From positions 1-27,191 of the forward strand of contig CAZDAM010000044.1 in NCBI GenBank assembly GCA_964503595.1: DNA of 27,191 nucleotides, in the 5' to 3' direction. Made by a program: the position numbers and the translations under genes. Shown piece after piece: positions 7,526 to 14,609 of the stretch (positions within the stretch are counted from its first letter, which is position 1; each line of letters opens with the position of its first letter). The DNA comes from CAZDAM01 sp964503595 (GTDB lineage: Bacteria > Muiribacteriota > UBA6191). The notes under the pieces are model-generated. The model had not been told where the DNA came from and did not search any database. It was given only the letters and a program-made list of their open reading frames with translations.

Positions 7526-10272
7526 GCTTTCATTCTCCTGAATGGTTTCCTTTTGCCCTGATCCCATTTTTACTGCTTTTGCTGGTTCGGGGAAAGAGAA
7601 AAAACGGCCCATTTCTGATTCTGACCCTGATTCGCATTCTGGTGCTGATCTGTCTTCTGGTGGCATTGGCCGGGCCACAATGGGTCCGAAGAGAAGCGAG
7701 TCAGGGGGCCTCCCTTCTGGTTGGACTGGATCATTCCGCTTCCGTGATGCCGTCTTCGCGGGATAGGGCCATGGTCTTGTTTGGTCCTGTTCTTGATACC
7801 TATATGGAGGAAAAAGGGCAGAAAATTCGCTGGTTTTCTTTCAATCAGAACTCGCAGACTTTTCTCTCAAGGGATTCTTTGCTTCAGTCCGAAGAGTTGT
7901 CTTTAAGTCCAATTGTTGCTTCCGTGAAAAACTTTGCCCCGGAAATAGGAGGGGCTCCCAGAGACAGGTGCATCCTGTTTACAGATGGCTTTGACACCCA
8001 TGCAACTCTGGAGAATGTTGGTTCTCTCGCGGCTTTTGGCTGCTGGTTTGTTCTTTTGGATGCCAAAGAGCCGGTCCAGGAGAGAATTGCCTCTTTGAAA
8101 TTCCCTACCCGAGTCAGAGCTGGGACTTTCTTTGACCTTCAGGTTCTGGTAGAAAGCACAGTCAAAGATCCTTTGTGGCTCAGCCTTTCCTCTCCCAATC
8201 AGTCTACTCAGAAGGTTGCCCTCAATCTGGAGTCCTCCACCGCAATTCAGACTTTTTTTCAGGAGGCGGATGAGCCGGGAGAAAAGCGCTTTGATCTGAG
8301 TCTTCGAAGAGAAGACGGGACTCTGGTACATCAGAAACAGATTCGACTTAGTGTTGTGGATTCCCGTTCTGTCCTGATCCTGGCTCAGGAAGATGCATCT
8401 TCTCTCGAAGCTGCTGTGAAAGTCGCCGGCTTTTCCCCTAGGGTTGTCAGGCCTCATGAGGCAGAAAACCTGGAAGGACACGCTGCTGTTCTTCTGCTGA
8501 ACCTGAATCGGAAAGCGCTTGAACCTTTGGAACAGGAACTTGTGGAATATGTTCTTGGAGGTGGTGGCCTTGGAATGTTCGGTGGAGATCGAAGTTTTGG
8601 GCTGGGAAACTGGTTTCGAAGTGATCTGGAGGAAGTACTGCCGGTTTTCTGCCCTCCGCGATCCTATCGTAAGGCCGTCGCGATGATCTTTTTGATTGAT
8701 GCTTCCGGATCTATGCTGGCCGAAGACCCTGAAATCTGGGGAGACCCGAAGAAGCTCATGGAACATCTGGCACATTCGCCTTTGGAAAGTCGGCCGATTT
8801 ATGTGGCCAAACAGGCTGCGATCTCAGTTCTCAAGGATCTTGTCGGGGTGGAAGCCGGAGTTCTCAGATTCAGTGATCAATACAGTCTGGCCGTTCCTAT
8901 GAGCCAGGTATCCGATATTTCCCTGCCTGTGATTCAGGCGGGGATTGAATCCATTCAGGCTGGCGGAGGAACCCGTTTTCTGCCCCCTCTGGAAGGTGCC
9001 CTGAATCTCTTGAAAACAGGAGCCTATGAAGAAGCCCATGTTCTGCTCTTCTCGGATGGAACCCCCCGGGATGCCCAGATTCTGGTGGGTATGCTGAGTG
9101 AATTCAAGCAAATGAATACTCCGGTTTCCACGATTGCTTTTGGTGCCAATGCGAATGTGGAGGTTCTGGAGCTGATTGCCAACTACACGGGAGGAGGATT
9201 CTATCGTTCGGAATCTTTAAGTGGTTTGAAAAACTCGTTCAAGGAGGCAGTGGATCAGGTGTTTGGGCCACCGGTTGTTTTAAGCCCGACTCCGGTCAGC
9301 TGGGGGAAAGCCCAGAATCTCATTTCTTCCAGAAATCCTGGCGAGCCGCCTCGAGTCGACGGATATGTTTCAACGGCCCCCAAACAGGGAATTCAGGTGC
9401 TCCTGGAAACCTCTCGGGGGGAGCCTCTGGCAGCTTTTTGGCGCCGGGGCCTTGGGGGAAGTTTTGTCTGGACATCGGATTGGGGAGGCCCCTGGTCTCA
9501 AAACTGGATGCAGAATGCCTTAAGTCCTCAGGTTTTAAGTGTCCTTCTGGAGAAGGTGGCTCGCAGTGAACAGGATCCTCTGGATATTCATACGGAAGTT
9601 CAGGGACGGGAAGTTGTCATCAGGGTCCAGGCCATGGACCCGGAAGGGAATCCGTTTGAAGGGCTTGAAATCCTGGGGCGTCTGAAAGGAAGGGGGCAGT
9701 ACCATCAGGTTCAGCTCAGCCCTTCCGGAAAAGGCTGGTTTAGTGGAAGGATTGCATCGGCGATTGGTGGAAATACAGACCTTGAGCTTGAAATTCGCTG
9801 GCCGGACAAAAGAGTGGAAGTCAGAGTTCAGAAGATTCGTTTTGCGGAAGATGTGGAGAGAATGCGGGGAGGAGTACCTGCGGAGCTCAGAAAGTATCTG
9901 GAACAGAACTGGCCTCAGAATCTGATTGACTCACCGGAAGGTTTGAAGAAAAAACTTGGGGAATTGAGCAGGGAGCTTGAAATCAGGACACCGCTTGGCT
10001 TTCTTCCCGGAGTTCTGGCCCTTTTTCTTCTGTGCATGGAGATCCTTATGCGTCGGTTCCGGGTGCTGGAACAGGTTCAGGATGAGAGACAGGAAAATCG
10101 CTACGCTCGTCAGGCCGGGATCTGGTGGGCCAGGGCCAGAGATGCCGCCAGAAACCGGGATTCACAGGAAGCTGAAAAATGGTTTCTGGCAGCTCATCGG
10201 GCGGCAATTCAGGCCGGTGATGACGAGCTGAAGCGTAAAATCTTTGAAGATATGCGTGTCAGGCTGGGATGA
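7519..10272 (+). CDS. Large VWA membrane protein with glutamine-amidotransferase-like domain
   Basis: A 917-residue membrane protein. Two hydrophobic segments (about 8-24 and 33-52) precede a first VWA-like domain with D71-H-S-A-S75. Around 285-385 is a class I glutamine-amidotransferase-like region (SVLILAQED, then VEYVLGGGGLGMFGGDRSFG), without an obvious catalytic Cys. A second VWA domain has a good MIDAS: D394-A-S-G-S398, GGGTRFLPPL (Thr near 484) and FSD513GTP. A C-terminal membrane segment lies near 826-848, followed by a charged cytoplasmic tail of about 70 residues. This order is familiar from BatA/BatB-like partner proteins in diverse bacteria; the molecular job is unknown. ATG at 7519 overlaps the previous stop. 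It converges with the cupin gene with 2 bases between the stops, and I see no terminator there. Confidence 0.85.
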   Translation: MLSFHSPEWFPFALIPFLLLLLVRGKRKNGPFLILTLIRILVLICLLVALAGPQWVRREASQGASLLVGLDHSASVMPSSRDRAMVLFGPVLDTYMEEKGQKIRWFSFNQNSQTFLSRDSLLQSEELSLSPIVASVKNFAPEIGGAPRDRCILFTDGFDTHATLENVGSLAAFGCWFVLLDAKEPVQERIASLKFPTRVRAGTFFDLQVLVESTVKDPLWLSLSSPNQSTQKVALNLESSTAIQTFFQEADEPGEKRFDLSLRREDGTLVHQKQIRLSVVDSRSVLILAQEDASSLEAAVKVAGFSPRVVRPHEAENLEGHAAVLLLNLNRKALEPLEQELVEYVLGGGGLGMFGGDRSFGLGNWFRSDLEEVLPVFCPPRSYRKAVAMIFLIDASGSMLAEDPEIWGDPKKLMEHLAHSPLESRPIYVAKQAAISVLKDLVGVEAGVLRFSDQYSLAVPMSQVSDISLPVIQAGIESIQAGGGTRFLPPLEGALNLLKTGAYEEAHVLLFSDGTPRDAQILVGMLSEFKQMNTPVSTIAFGANANVEVLELIANYTGGGFYRSESLSGLKNSFKEAVDQVFGPPVVLSPTPVSWGKAQNLISSRNPGEPPRVDGYVSTAPKQGIQVLLETSRGEPLAAFWRRGLGGSFVWTSDWGGPWSQNWMQNALSPQVLSVLLEKVARSEQDPLDIHTEVQGREVVIRVQAMDPEGNPFEGLEILGRLKGRGQYHQVQLSPSGKGWFSGRIASAIGGNTDLELEIRWPDKRVEVRVQKIRFAEDVERMRGGVPAELRKYLEQNWPQNLIDSPEGLKKKLGELSRELEIRTPLGFLPGVLALFLLCMEILMRRFRVLEQVQDERQENRYARQAGIWWARARDAARNRDSQEAEKWFLAAHRAAIQAGDDELKRKIFEDMRVRLG

Positions 10273-10274
10273 AA

Positions 10275-10616
10275 TCATGCCCGTTTGTAATCATCTTCGT
10301 AGCGGATGATGTCGTCCTCCCCGAAGTAGCTTCCTGTCTGGACTTCAACGATCTCCAGATCGATTTCCTCCGGGTTGCTTAAACGGTGCTTGGCTCCAGT
10401 GGGAATGAAAACGGTCTGTCCGGGTTCAAGCAGCATGCTTTGATCATCAAGTTCGACCAGGGCACGGCCCCGCACGATGATCCACTGTTCCTGGCGCTTT
10501 TTATGAGACTGAAGGCTTAAGCGCTGTTTTGGGAGGACTGTAATGGTTTTCACTTTTGTAAAATCCGTATCATAAAGATTTGTGAAATGTCCCCAGGGGC
10601 GGGTCTCTGTCGGCAT
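10275..10616 (-). CDS. Stand-alone phosphomannose isomerase type II cupin
   Basis: A 113-residue cupin corresponding to the C-terminal domain of bifunctional ManC/mannose-6-phosphate isomerase, but without the N-terminal nucleotidyltransferase part. Visible family marks are RPWGHF near the start, L-S-L-Q-S-H38-K-K-R-Q-E43-QW, G-x-A-x-V, PGQTVFIPTGAKH77R and a final F-G-E-D-D-I-I-R. H38, E43 and H77 are the likely metal ligands. The ATG at 10616 is chosen over one 11 codons upstream because AAGGGAGAG lies at good spacing before it. It is expected to interconvert mannose-6-phosphate and fructose-6-phosphate, feeding GDP-mannose, though small cupins of this type can have other sugar roles. It is transcribed divergently from the Wzz-like gene, which fits surface-glycan synthesis. 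Confidence 0.85.
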   Translation of the reverse strand: MPTETRPWGHFTNLYDTDFTKVKTITVLPKQRLSLQSHKKRQEQWIIVRGRALVELDDQSMLLEPGQTVFIPTGAKHRLSNPEEIDLEIVEVQTGSYFGEDDIIRYEDDYKRA

Positions 10617-10640
10617 GTTTCTCTCCCTTCTTTCCTCGGC

Positions 10641-10648
10641 AAAATACA
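10641..10648 (-). promoter_or_regulatory. Candidate -10 promoter element for the cupin gene
   Basis: On the minus strand TG-TATTTT occurs here, ending 24 bases before the cupin start. It lies within 20 bases of the forward -10 of the Wzz-like gene. There is no clear -35. Confidence 0.3.
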
Positions 10649-10655
10649 TGGACTC

Positions 10656-10664
10656 TGCTATATT
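10656..10664 (+). promoter_or_regulatory. Candidate extended -10 promoter for the Wzz-like gene
   Basis: TGCTATATT (TG-N-TATATT) ends 23 bases before the ATG at 10688. It resembles the elements before galE, yggS and glyQS. There is no clear -35. Confidence 0.45.
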
Positions 10665-10687
10665 TGGCTACTTTGAAAGGCTTTGAC

Positions 10688-11935
10688 ATGTCTGAGAATC
10701 AACAAAACCACATACCCAAAGAAGCGACAGCGCTGCAGGACGATGAAATCGACCTGTTTGAACTTCTGGAAATTCTTTGGAGGGGTAAAATATTCATCCT
10801 CGTGATGACGGCCATGATTTCAGGTCTTTCCGCCTGGTATGCCCTGTCTCTTCCGAATCAGTACAAGGCCGAGGCGACCTTGCTTCCTCCCGGGAGCAAT
10901 GACAGCGGCAAACTCTCCAGCATGCTGGGTCAGCTGTCTTCCATCCCTCTTCTTGGTCTTGGGGGAATCGGGGGAGCCAAGGAAGATTCCTTTGAGGTTT
11001 TAAAGGCTTTTCTTCTGACCAGGGAAAATATTGAATCGGTCATCAGGAAGTTTGATCTGATCCGGCATTGGGACAGGGAATTTAAATTCCGGGAAGATAT
11101 TCTGGATACCTATACCAAAGCCTTTACCATTGAGGCAGATAAGAAGTCAGGAATTATTACCCTGTCGTACGAAGACGAAGACCCGAAGCTTGCCGCCGAG
11201 ATTGTGAATCATAATGTAGGACTGCTGGAAAGCATCGGTTTGAATAAGGTGGTTTCGGAGAATCGTAAGAAAAGGTTGTTTCTGGAAGAAAGGCTTGAAG
11301 AAGCCACCTCGGAGCTGAACCGGGCGGAAGAAGCCATTGAATCCTTTAAGAAGAAAAACGGCATTCTGGTTTTGGAGGCTCAGGCCAAGGCTTCTGTAGA
11401 AGCTGCTTTCAGAATTCAGTCGGAAATCCTCCTGGCCCGGACCAAACTGAAAGTCCACCTGGAGCTGGGAGCCAATGAAAATCATCCGGAGGTGAAGATT
11501 CTCAGGCTGGAAATCGGGGCTCTGGAAAAACAGCTTCTTGAAATTGAAGATGGACGGATGATCAAATCCCAGTCAGGTTCCGAAGGTGTCATGGAAGTCA
11601 TGACCCAGCCCATGACCTATATCCCGCTTGAGAGTATGCCGAGGCTTGAGGTGGAAATTGAACGTCTGATGCGCCGCAAGAAGGTTGCCCAGGAAGTTTT
11701 CACTGTCCTGACTAAGGAATTTGAGATTGCCAAGATTGAATCGGCCAAAGAACAGGAGATGATTCAGATCATTGAAAGAGCGGAGCCGCCTGAGCGTAAG
11801 AACAAGCCCCGTCGCTCTGTCATCTGTATTGTTGCAGGTCTGGCTGCCTTGATGCTTTCCTGCTTCTGGGTTCTGTTACGCCATGCAATCCGGGAGCGTA
11901 AAAACCGGAGTCAGGGAATGGAAGCTCTGGCATGA
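10688..11935 (+). CDS. Wzz-like polysaccharide chain-length/co-polymerase protein
   Basis: A 415-residue inner-membrane protein of the Wzz/polysaccharide co-polymerase family, which sets glycan chain length or assists polysaccharide export. The N-terminal Wzz domain begins with DEIDLFELLEILWRGK, followed by the first membrane segment (FILVMTAMISGLSAWYALSL) and the typical YKAEATLLPP. A long coiled-coil periplasmic region follows (about 175-360, with VSENRKKRLFLEERLEEA). The second membrane segment, near 380-403, is preceded by the Pro-rich motif A-E-P-P-E-R-K-N-K-P. No Walker-type kinase domain is present, so this is not a full BY-kinase. The start is taken at 10688, with GAAAGG 7 bases upstream, rather than an upstream in-frame ATG at 10664 inside the presumed promoter. 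The stop overlaps the next start (ATGA). Confidence 0.9.
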   Translation: MSENQQNHIPKEATALQDDEIDLFELLEILWRGKIFILVMTAMISGLSAWYALSLPNQYKAEATLLPPGSNDSGKLSSMLGQLSSIPLLGLGGIGGAKEDSFEVLKAFLLTRENIESVIRKFDLIRHWDREFKFREDILDTYTKAFTIEADKKSGIITLSYEDEDPKLAAEIVNHNVGLLESIGLNKVVSENRKKRLFLEERLEEATSELNRAEEAIESFKKKNGILVLEAQAKASVEAAFRIQSEILLARTKLKVHLELGANENHPEVKILRLEIGALEKQLLEIEDGRMIKSQSGSEGVMEVMTQPMTYIPLESMPRLEVEIERLMRRKKVAQEVFTVLTKEFEIAKIESAKEQEMIQIIERAEPPERKNKPRRSVICIVAGLAALMLSCFWVLLRHAIRERKNRSQGMEALA

Positions 11936-12714
11936 AGTGGCGGGAAATGGGCTGGCTCCTGGATATGGATGGGACCCTTTGGATGGGTGAGCATGCCATC
12001 TTGGGCGCTCAAGAACTCATTGCTCTTCTGAATCAGAATGTCGTGCCCTATATGCTTTTTACCAACAATTCTTCCCATGCCTGTGAAGAATATTCCCAAA
12101 AGGCCCAAAGACTGGGTTTTGAGGTTCATAAAGAACAGATCCTGACCTCATCCCTGGCGACTATCATGCAGCTGAAAAAGGATCAGATCAGCCGGATTTT
12201 CCTGCTTGCCCCTCAGGCTGTGAAACAGGAATTTGAGAGTCATGGCCTGATTCTTAACGACTCATGCCCGGAGGCTGTGGTTCTTGCTTTTGATACCGAA
12301 CTGACCTATTCCCGTTTGTGTCAGGCTCATGATTTTTTGTTGCAGGGGCTTCCCTGGTATGCGACCCATCCGGACTGGGTCTGTCCGGTAGAGGGAGGCA
12401 GTCAACCTGACTGTGGCAGTATGATTGCTCTTTTGGAAGCCTCCAGCGGCCGCAAGCCCAAAATTATCGGTAAACCGTATGCTCCGATGGCCGAAATGGC
12501 TGCAGCCAGGCTTGGGAAGACAAAGGAGCAGCTGGTCATTGTGGGAGATCGGCTTTACACCGACATGCGTATGGGAAAAGAGCAGGGAATGAATACTATT
12601 CTGGTTCTTTCTGGAGAGACTTTAAGAGAAGAAGCTGAAAATTCAGAGTGGAAGCCCGATAAAATTGTTTCCTCGGTAGGCGATTTGGCGCACGAGCTGA
12701 AGGAAATGGGATAG
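11932..12714 (+). CDS. NagD-like HAD-superfamily phosphatase
   Basis: A 260-residue cytoplasmic phosphatase of the haloacid dehalogenase superfamily, subfamily IIA (NagD/AraL/phosphoglycolate-phosphatase-like). All HAD motifs are visible: D11-M-D13-G-T (nucleophile and acid/base Asp), FTNNSS (motif II), the Lys of IGKPYAPM (motif III) and VGDRLYTDMRMGKEQG (motif IV). The type II cap lies between motifs II and III. Members remove phosphate from small sugar phosphates or nucleotides; the substrate cannot be read from the sequence. The ATG overlaps the stop of the Wzz-like gene by 4 bases, so the two are coupled; a role in sugar-phosphate turnover for glycan synthesis is an inference. The gap of 119 bases to the next gene holds no clear terminator. 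Confidence 0.9.
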   Translation: MKWREMGWLLDMDGTLWMGEHAILGAQELIALLNQNVVPYMLFTNNSSHACEEYSQKAQRLGFEVHKEQILTSSLATIMQLKKDQISRIFLLAPQAVKQEFESHGLILNDSCPEAVVLAFDTELTYSRLCQAHDFLLQGLPWYATHPDWVCPVEGGSQPDCGSMIALLEASSGRKPKIIGKPYAPMAEMAAARLGKTKEQLVIVGDRLYTDMRMGKEQGMNTILVLSGETLREEAENSEWKPDKIVSSVGDLAHELKEMG

Positions 12715-12766
12715 GGATGAGCGGGTTTGCTCCTCCGATGGGTAAACTTCCTGTGCCCATTGTCGA

Positions 12767-12772
12767 TATACT
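12767..12772 (+). promoter_or_regulatory. Possible -10 element before the repeat-protein gene
   Basis: TATACT stands 61 bases before the ATG at 12834. It lacks an upstream TG and a good -35. The gene may instead be read from the Wzz-like promoter. Confidence 0.25.
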
Positions 12773-12833
12773 GGAGTAAACGCGCTTGGCATGCGGCAGT
12801 TGGGGCATGTCCTGATAGCAGGTGGAAAAATTC

Positions 12834-14609
12834 ATGGCATCACTTTATGAAACCAAGTTCGATGTCCTCTGTAGAAAATTACAGGAGGAGAAGCTTGCGC
12901 TGAAAAAGCGGTTTGATGATGCCTATGCCCGGGATGATTTTCGCGCCAGCATGGGTGTTATGGAAACCATCCAGGGGGTCATGTCGAAGCTTTCTGCTCT
13001 GGAGGCTGTGGAAAAGCCCTTCCGGGAAGTTTCCAGAGTGCTTGAAAAGATCGATGATTTACGTCTGAACATCGAGGCGCATCTTGAGGATCTCGGCAAG
13101 GAATACCGTCATCTGGATTCCTTAAGAGAAGTTCTGGATCTGGATCTCAAAGACGAATTCGGGGTTTTGCAGGCTCTTTTCAAAGAAGAAGAAGGCCGGC
13201 GAATGCAGCTTGATTTTGAGCGCTTTGATGAAGATGAACTGATGTCTTTGATGCGTTTCTCTCCCGAAAATTTCCCTTCACGCCAGTCCCAGTTCGAAGA
13301 ATATTCCATGCGCAACTTTTCCGAATACAAGGCTTCTTGCGAACCTCAGTTTGATTTTTCTGAGTGGGAACGGGGGCTTGGGGTCCAGCGTGGCCAGGCT
13401 TTAGATGGATTGGTTGTTCTTGAACTTGAAGATGAAGTTGAGGAAGAACCGGTTGCAGAAAAGGAAATTCAGGAAGAATTTCCCATTGATCATGGGGTGG
13501 AGGACCTCTCTGAATTCAGCCGACAGAACCTGATTCCAGTTCTTTCTGACGAGCAGGCAGCTCAGATTCTTCAGATGGAACCAGAAGAGCCGGAAGAGAT
13601 TCAGGCTGAGGATATTCCTTTTGAGGATGAGGTGGTTCCAGAAGAAGAGGGGATCACCGCTGATGAAGTCGCGGCTTATGAACAGTCGGTGCAGACAGCT
13701 CAGAATGAAGAGGCTCCTGCAATGGGACAGCCGCCCTCAAATGAGGAGCTTTTAGGGGCTGAAGAAGAATATTCTGACGCGGAGTGCCCGCCGGAAGATG
13801 ATTATGATCTTTCCGAAGAAGTCTATACTGAAGAGCAGGAAGCTTATGTTGAGGAACGGGTCTACGCCGAAGACGCCTACACTGAACCCGGTGCTTACGT
13901 TGAAGATGTCTATGCTGAGGAGCAGGTCTACACTGAAGAAGCTGTCTACACTGATGAAGTTGCCTGCGACGAAGGCTATGAAGAATCGGCCGAATATACC
14001 GAGGCTGTAGTCTATCCGGAAAATGCTGCGGTTTATGCTGGAGAGGAAACGGCTTATGCTGAGGAAGCTGTTTATGCTGAGGAAGTAGCCTATCCGGAAG
14101 AGGCTTACGCCGAAGGTGGGGCCTATGCTGAGGAGCAGGTCTACACTGAAGAAGCTGCTTATACTGAAGACGTAGCCTACGAAGAGCAGGCCTTTTATCA
14201 GGAAGAAACGTATCCGGATAGTGGTGAGGAATATTCCGAAGAAGCTCTTTATGCTGAGGCTGCTTACCTGGAAGATTCTTCAGATTATGCGAAAGAAGTG
14301 GCTGTAGAGATTGAAGATCAGATTGAGCCCGAGTCTTTGGAAGCGGGAATTTCATATGATGTTCTGGAAATCTCTCTGGAAGAGCCGGTAGTCATAGAAG
14401 AGGAAGCAGCTGCGGTAGATGATGTGGCAATTGATCTGGATGATTTGGGGTCTGGCCCGACAGAGGATCTTGCTCCATCAGAGCTCAATATGGAAGAGCT
14501 TGATATCGGTCTGGATGAATCGGATCCAAAGAAAAAAGAGGGTTCCGCTGATGATCTGGCGATTGATCTGGATGAAATTCAGATCGATCTGGATGATTTG
14601 AATCCATGA
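12834..14609 (+). CDS. Cytoplasmic acidic protein with about 24 Tyr-x-Glu-Glu hexapeptide repeats
   Basis: A 591-residue protein that I do not recognise. It has no signal peptide. Residues 1 to about 120 are helical and charged, probably coiled coil. Residues about 190-325 are Glu-rich and likely disordered. Residues about 330-480 form an array in which Tyr recurs every 5-7 residues, most often 6, in units such as YTEEAV, YAEEVA and YPEEAY; I count about 24. The tail has DDVAIDLDDL (near 529), MEELDIGLDES and DDLAIDLDEIQIDLDDL (near 573-589), short acidic-hydrophobic motifs suggestive of docking sites. The ATG is chosen for AGGTGG 8 bases upstream; an in-frame GTG at 12822 overlaps that site. 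Its stop overlaps the start of the secreted protein (ATGA). Base use in the repeats is GAA/GAG/GCT/TAT-rich but otherwise like its neighbours. A scaffold or adaptor role is only a guess. Confidence 0.85.
   Translation: MASLYETKFDVLCRKLQEEKLALKKRFDDAYARDDFRASMGVMETIQGVMSKLSALEAVEKPFREVSRVLEKIDDLRLNIEAHLEDLGKEYRHLDSLREVLDLDLKDEFGVLQALFKEEEGRRMQLDFERFDEDELMSLMRFSPENFPSRQSQFEEYSMRNFSEYKASCEPQFDFSEWERGLGVQRGQALDGLVVLELEDEVEEEPVAEKEIQEEFPIDHGVEDLSEFSRQNLIPVLSDEQAAQILQMEPEEPEEIQAEDIPFEDEVVPEEEGITADEVAAYEQSVQTAQNEEAPAMGQPPSNEELLGAEEEYSDAECPPEDDYDLSEEVYTEEQEAYVEERVYAEDAYTEPGAYVEDVYAEEQVYTEEAVYTDEVACDEGYEESAEYTEAVVYPENAAVYAGEETAYAEEAVYAEEVAYPEEAYAEGGAYAEEQVYTEEAAYTEDVAYEEQAFYQEETYPDSGEEYSEEALYAEAAYLEDSSDYAKEVAVEIEDQIEPESLEAGISYDVLEISLEEPVVIEEEAAAVDDVAIDLDDLGSGPTEDLAPSELNMEELDIGLDESDPKKKEGSADDLAIDLDEIQIDLDDLNP
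13911..13944 (+). repeat. 34-base exact direct repeat, copy 1, within the Tyr/Glu repeat array
   Basis: Positions 13911-13944 are identical to 14124-14157. The copies lie 213 bases (71 codons) apart and in the same frame, encoding YAEEQVYTEEA. This suggests recent duplication or gene conversion in the array. Confidence 0.8.
14124..14157 (+). repeat. 34-base exact direct repeat, copy 2, within the Tyr/Glu repeat array
   Basis: This is the second copy of the 34-base unit at 13911-13944. The copies diverge by synonymous and conservative changes just outside the identical block. Confidence 0.8.

Noticed and set aside
13654..14355. 233-codon minus-strand frame opposite the Tyr/Glu array
   Set aside because: The open frame results from the repeat's skewed codons; it gives a His/Pro/Arg/Leu-rich product with no start signal.
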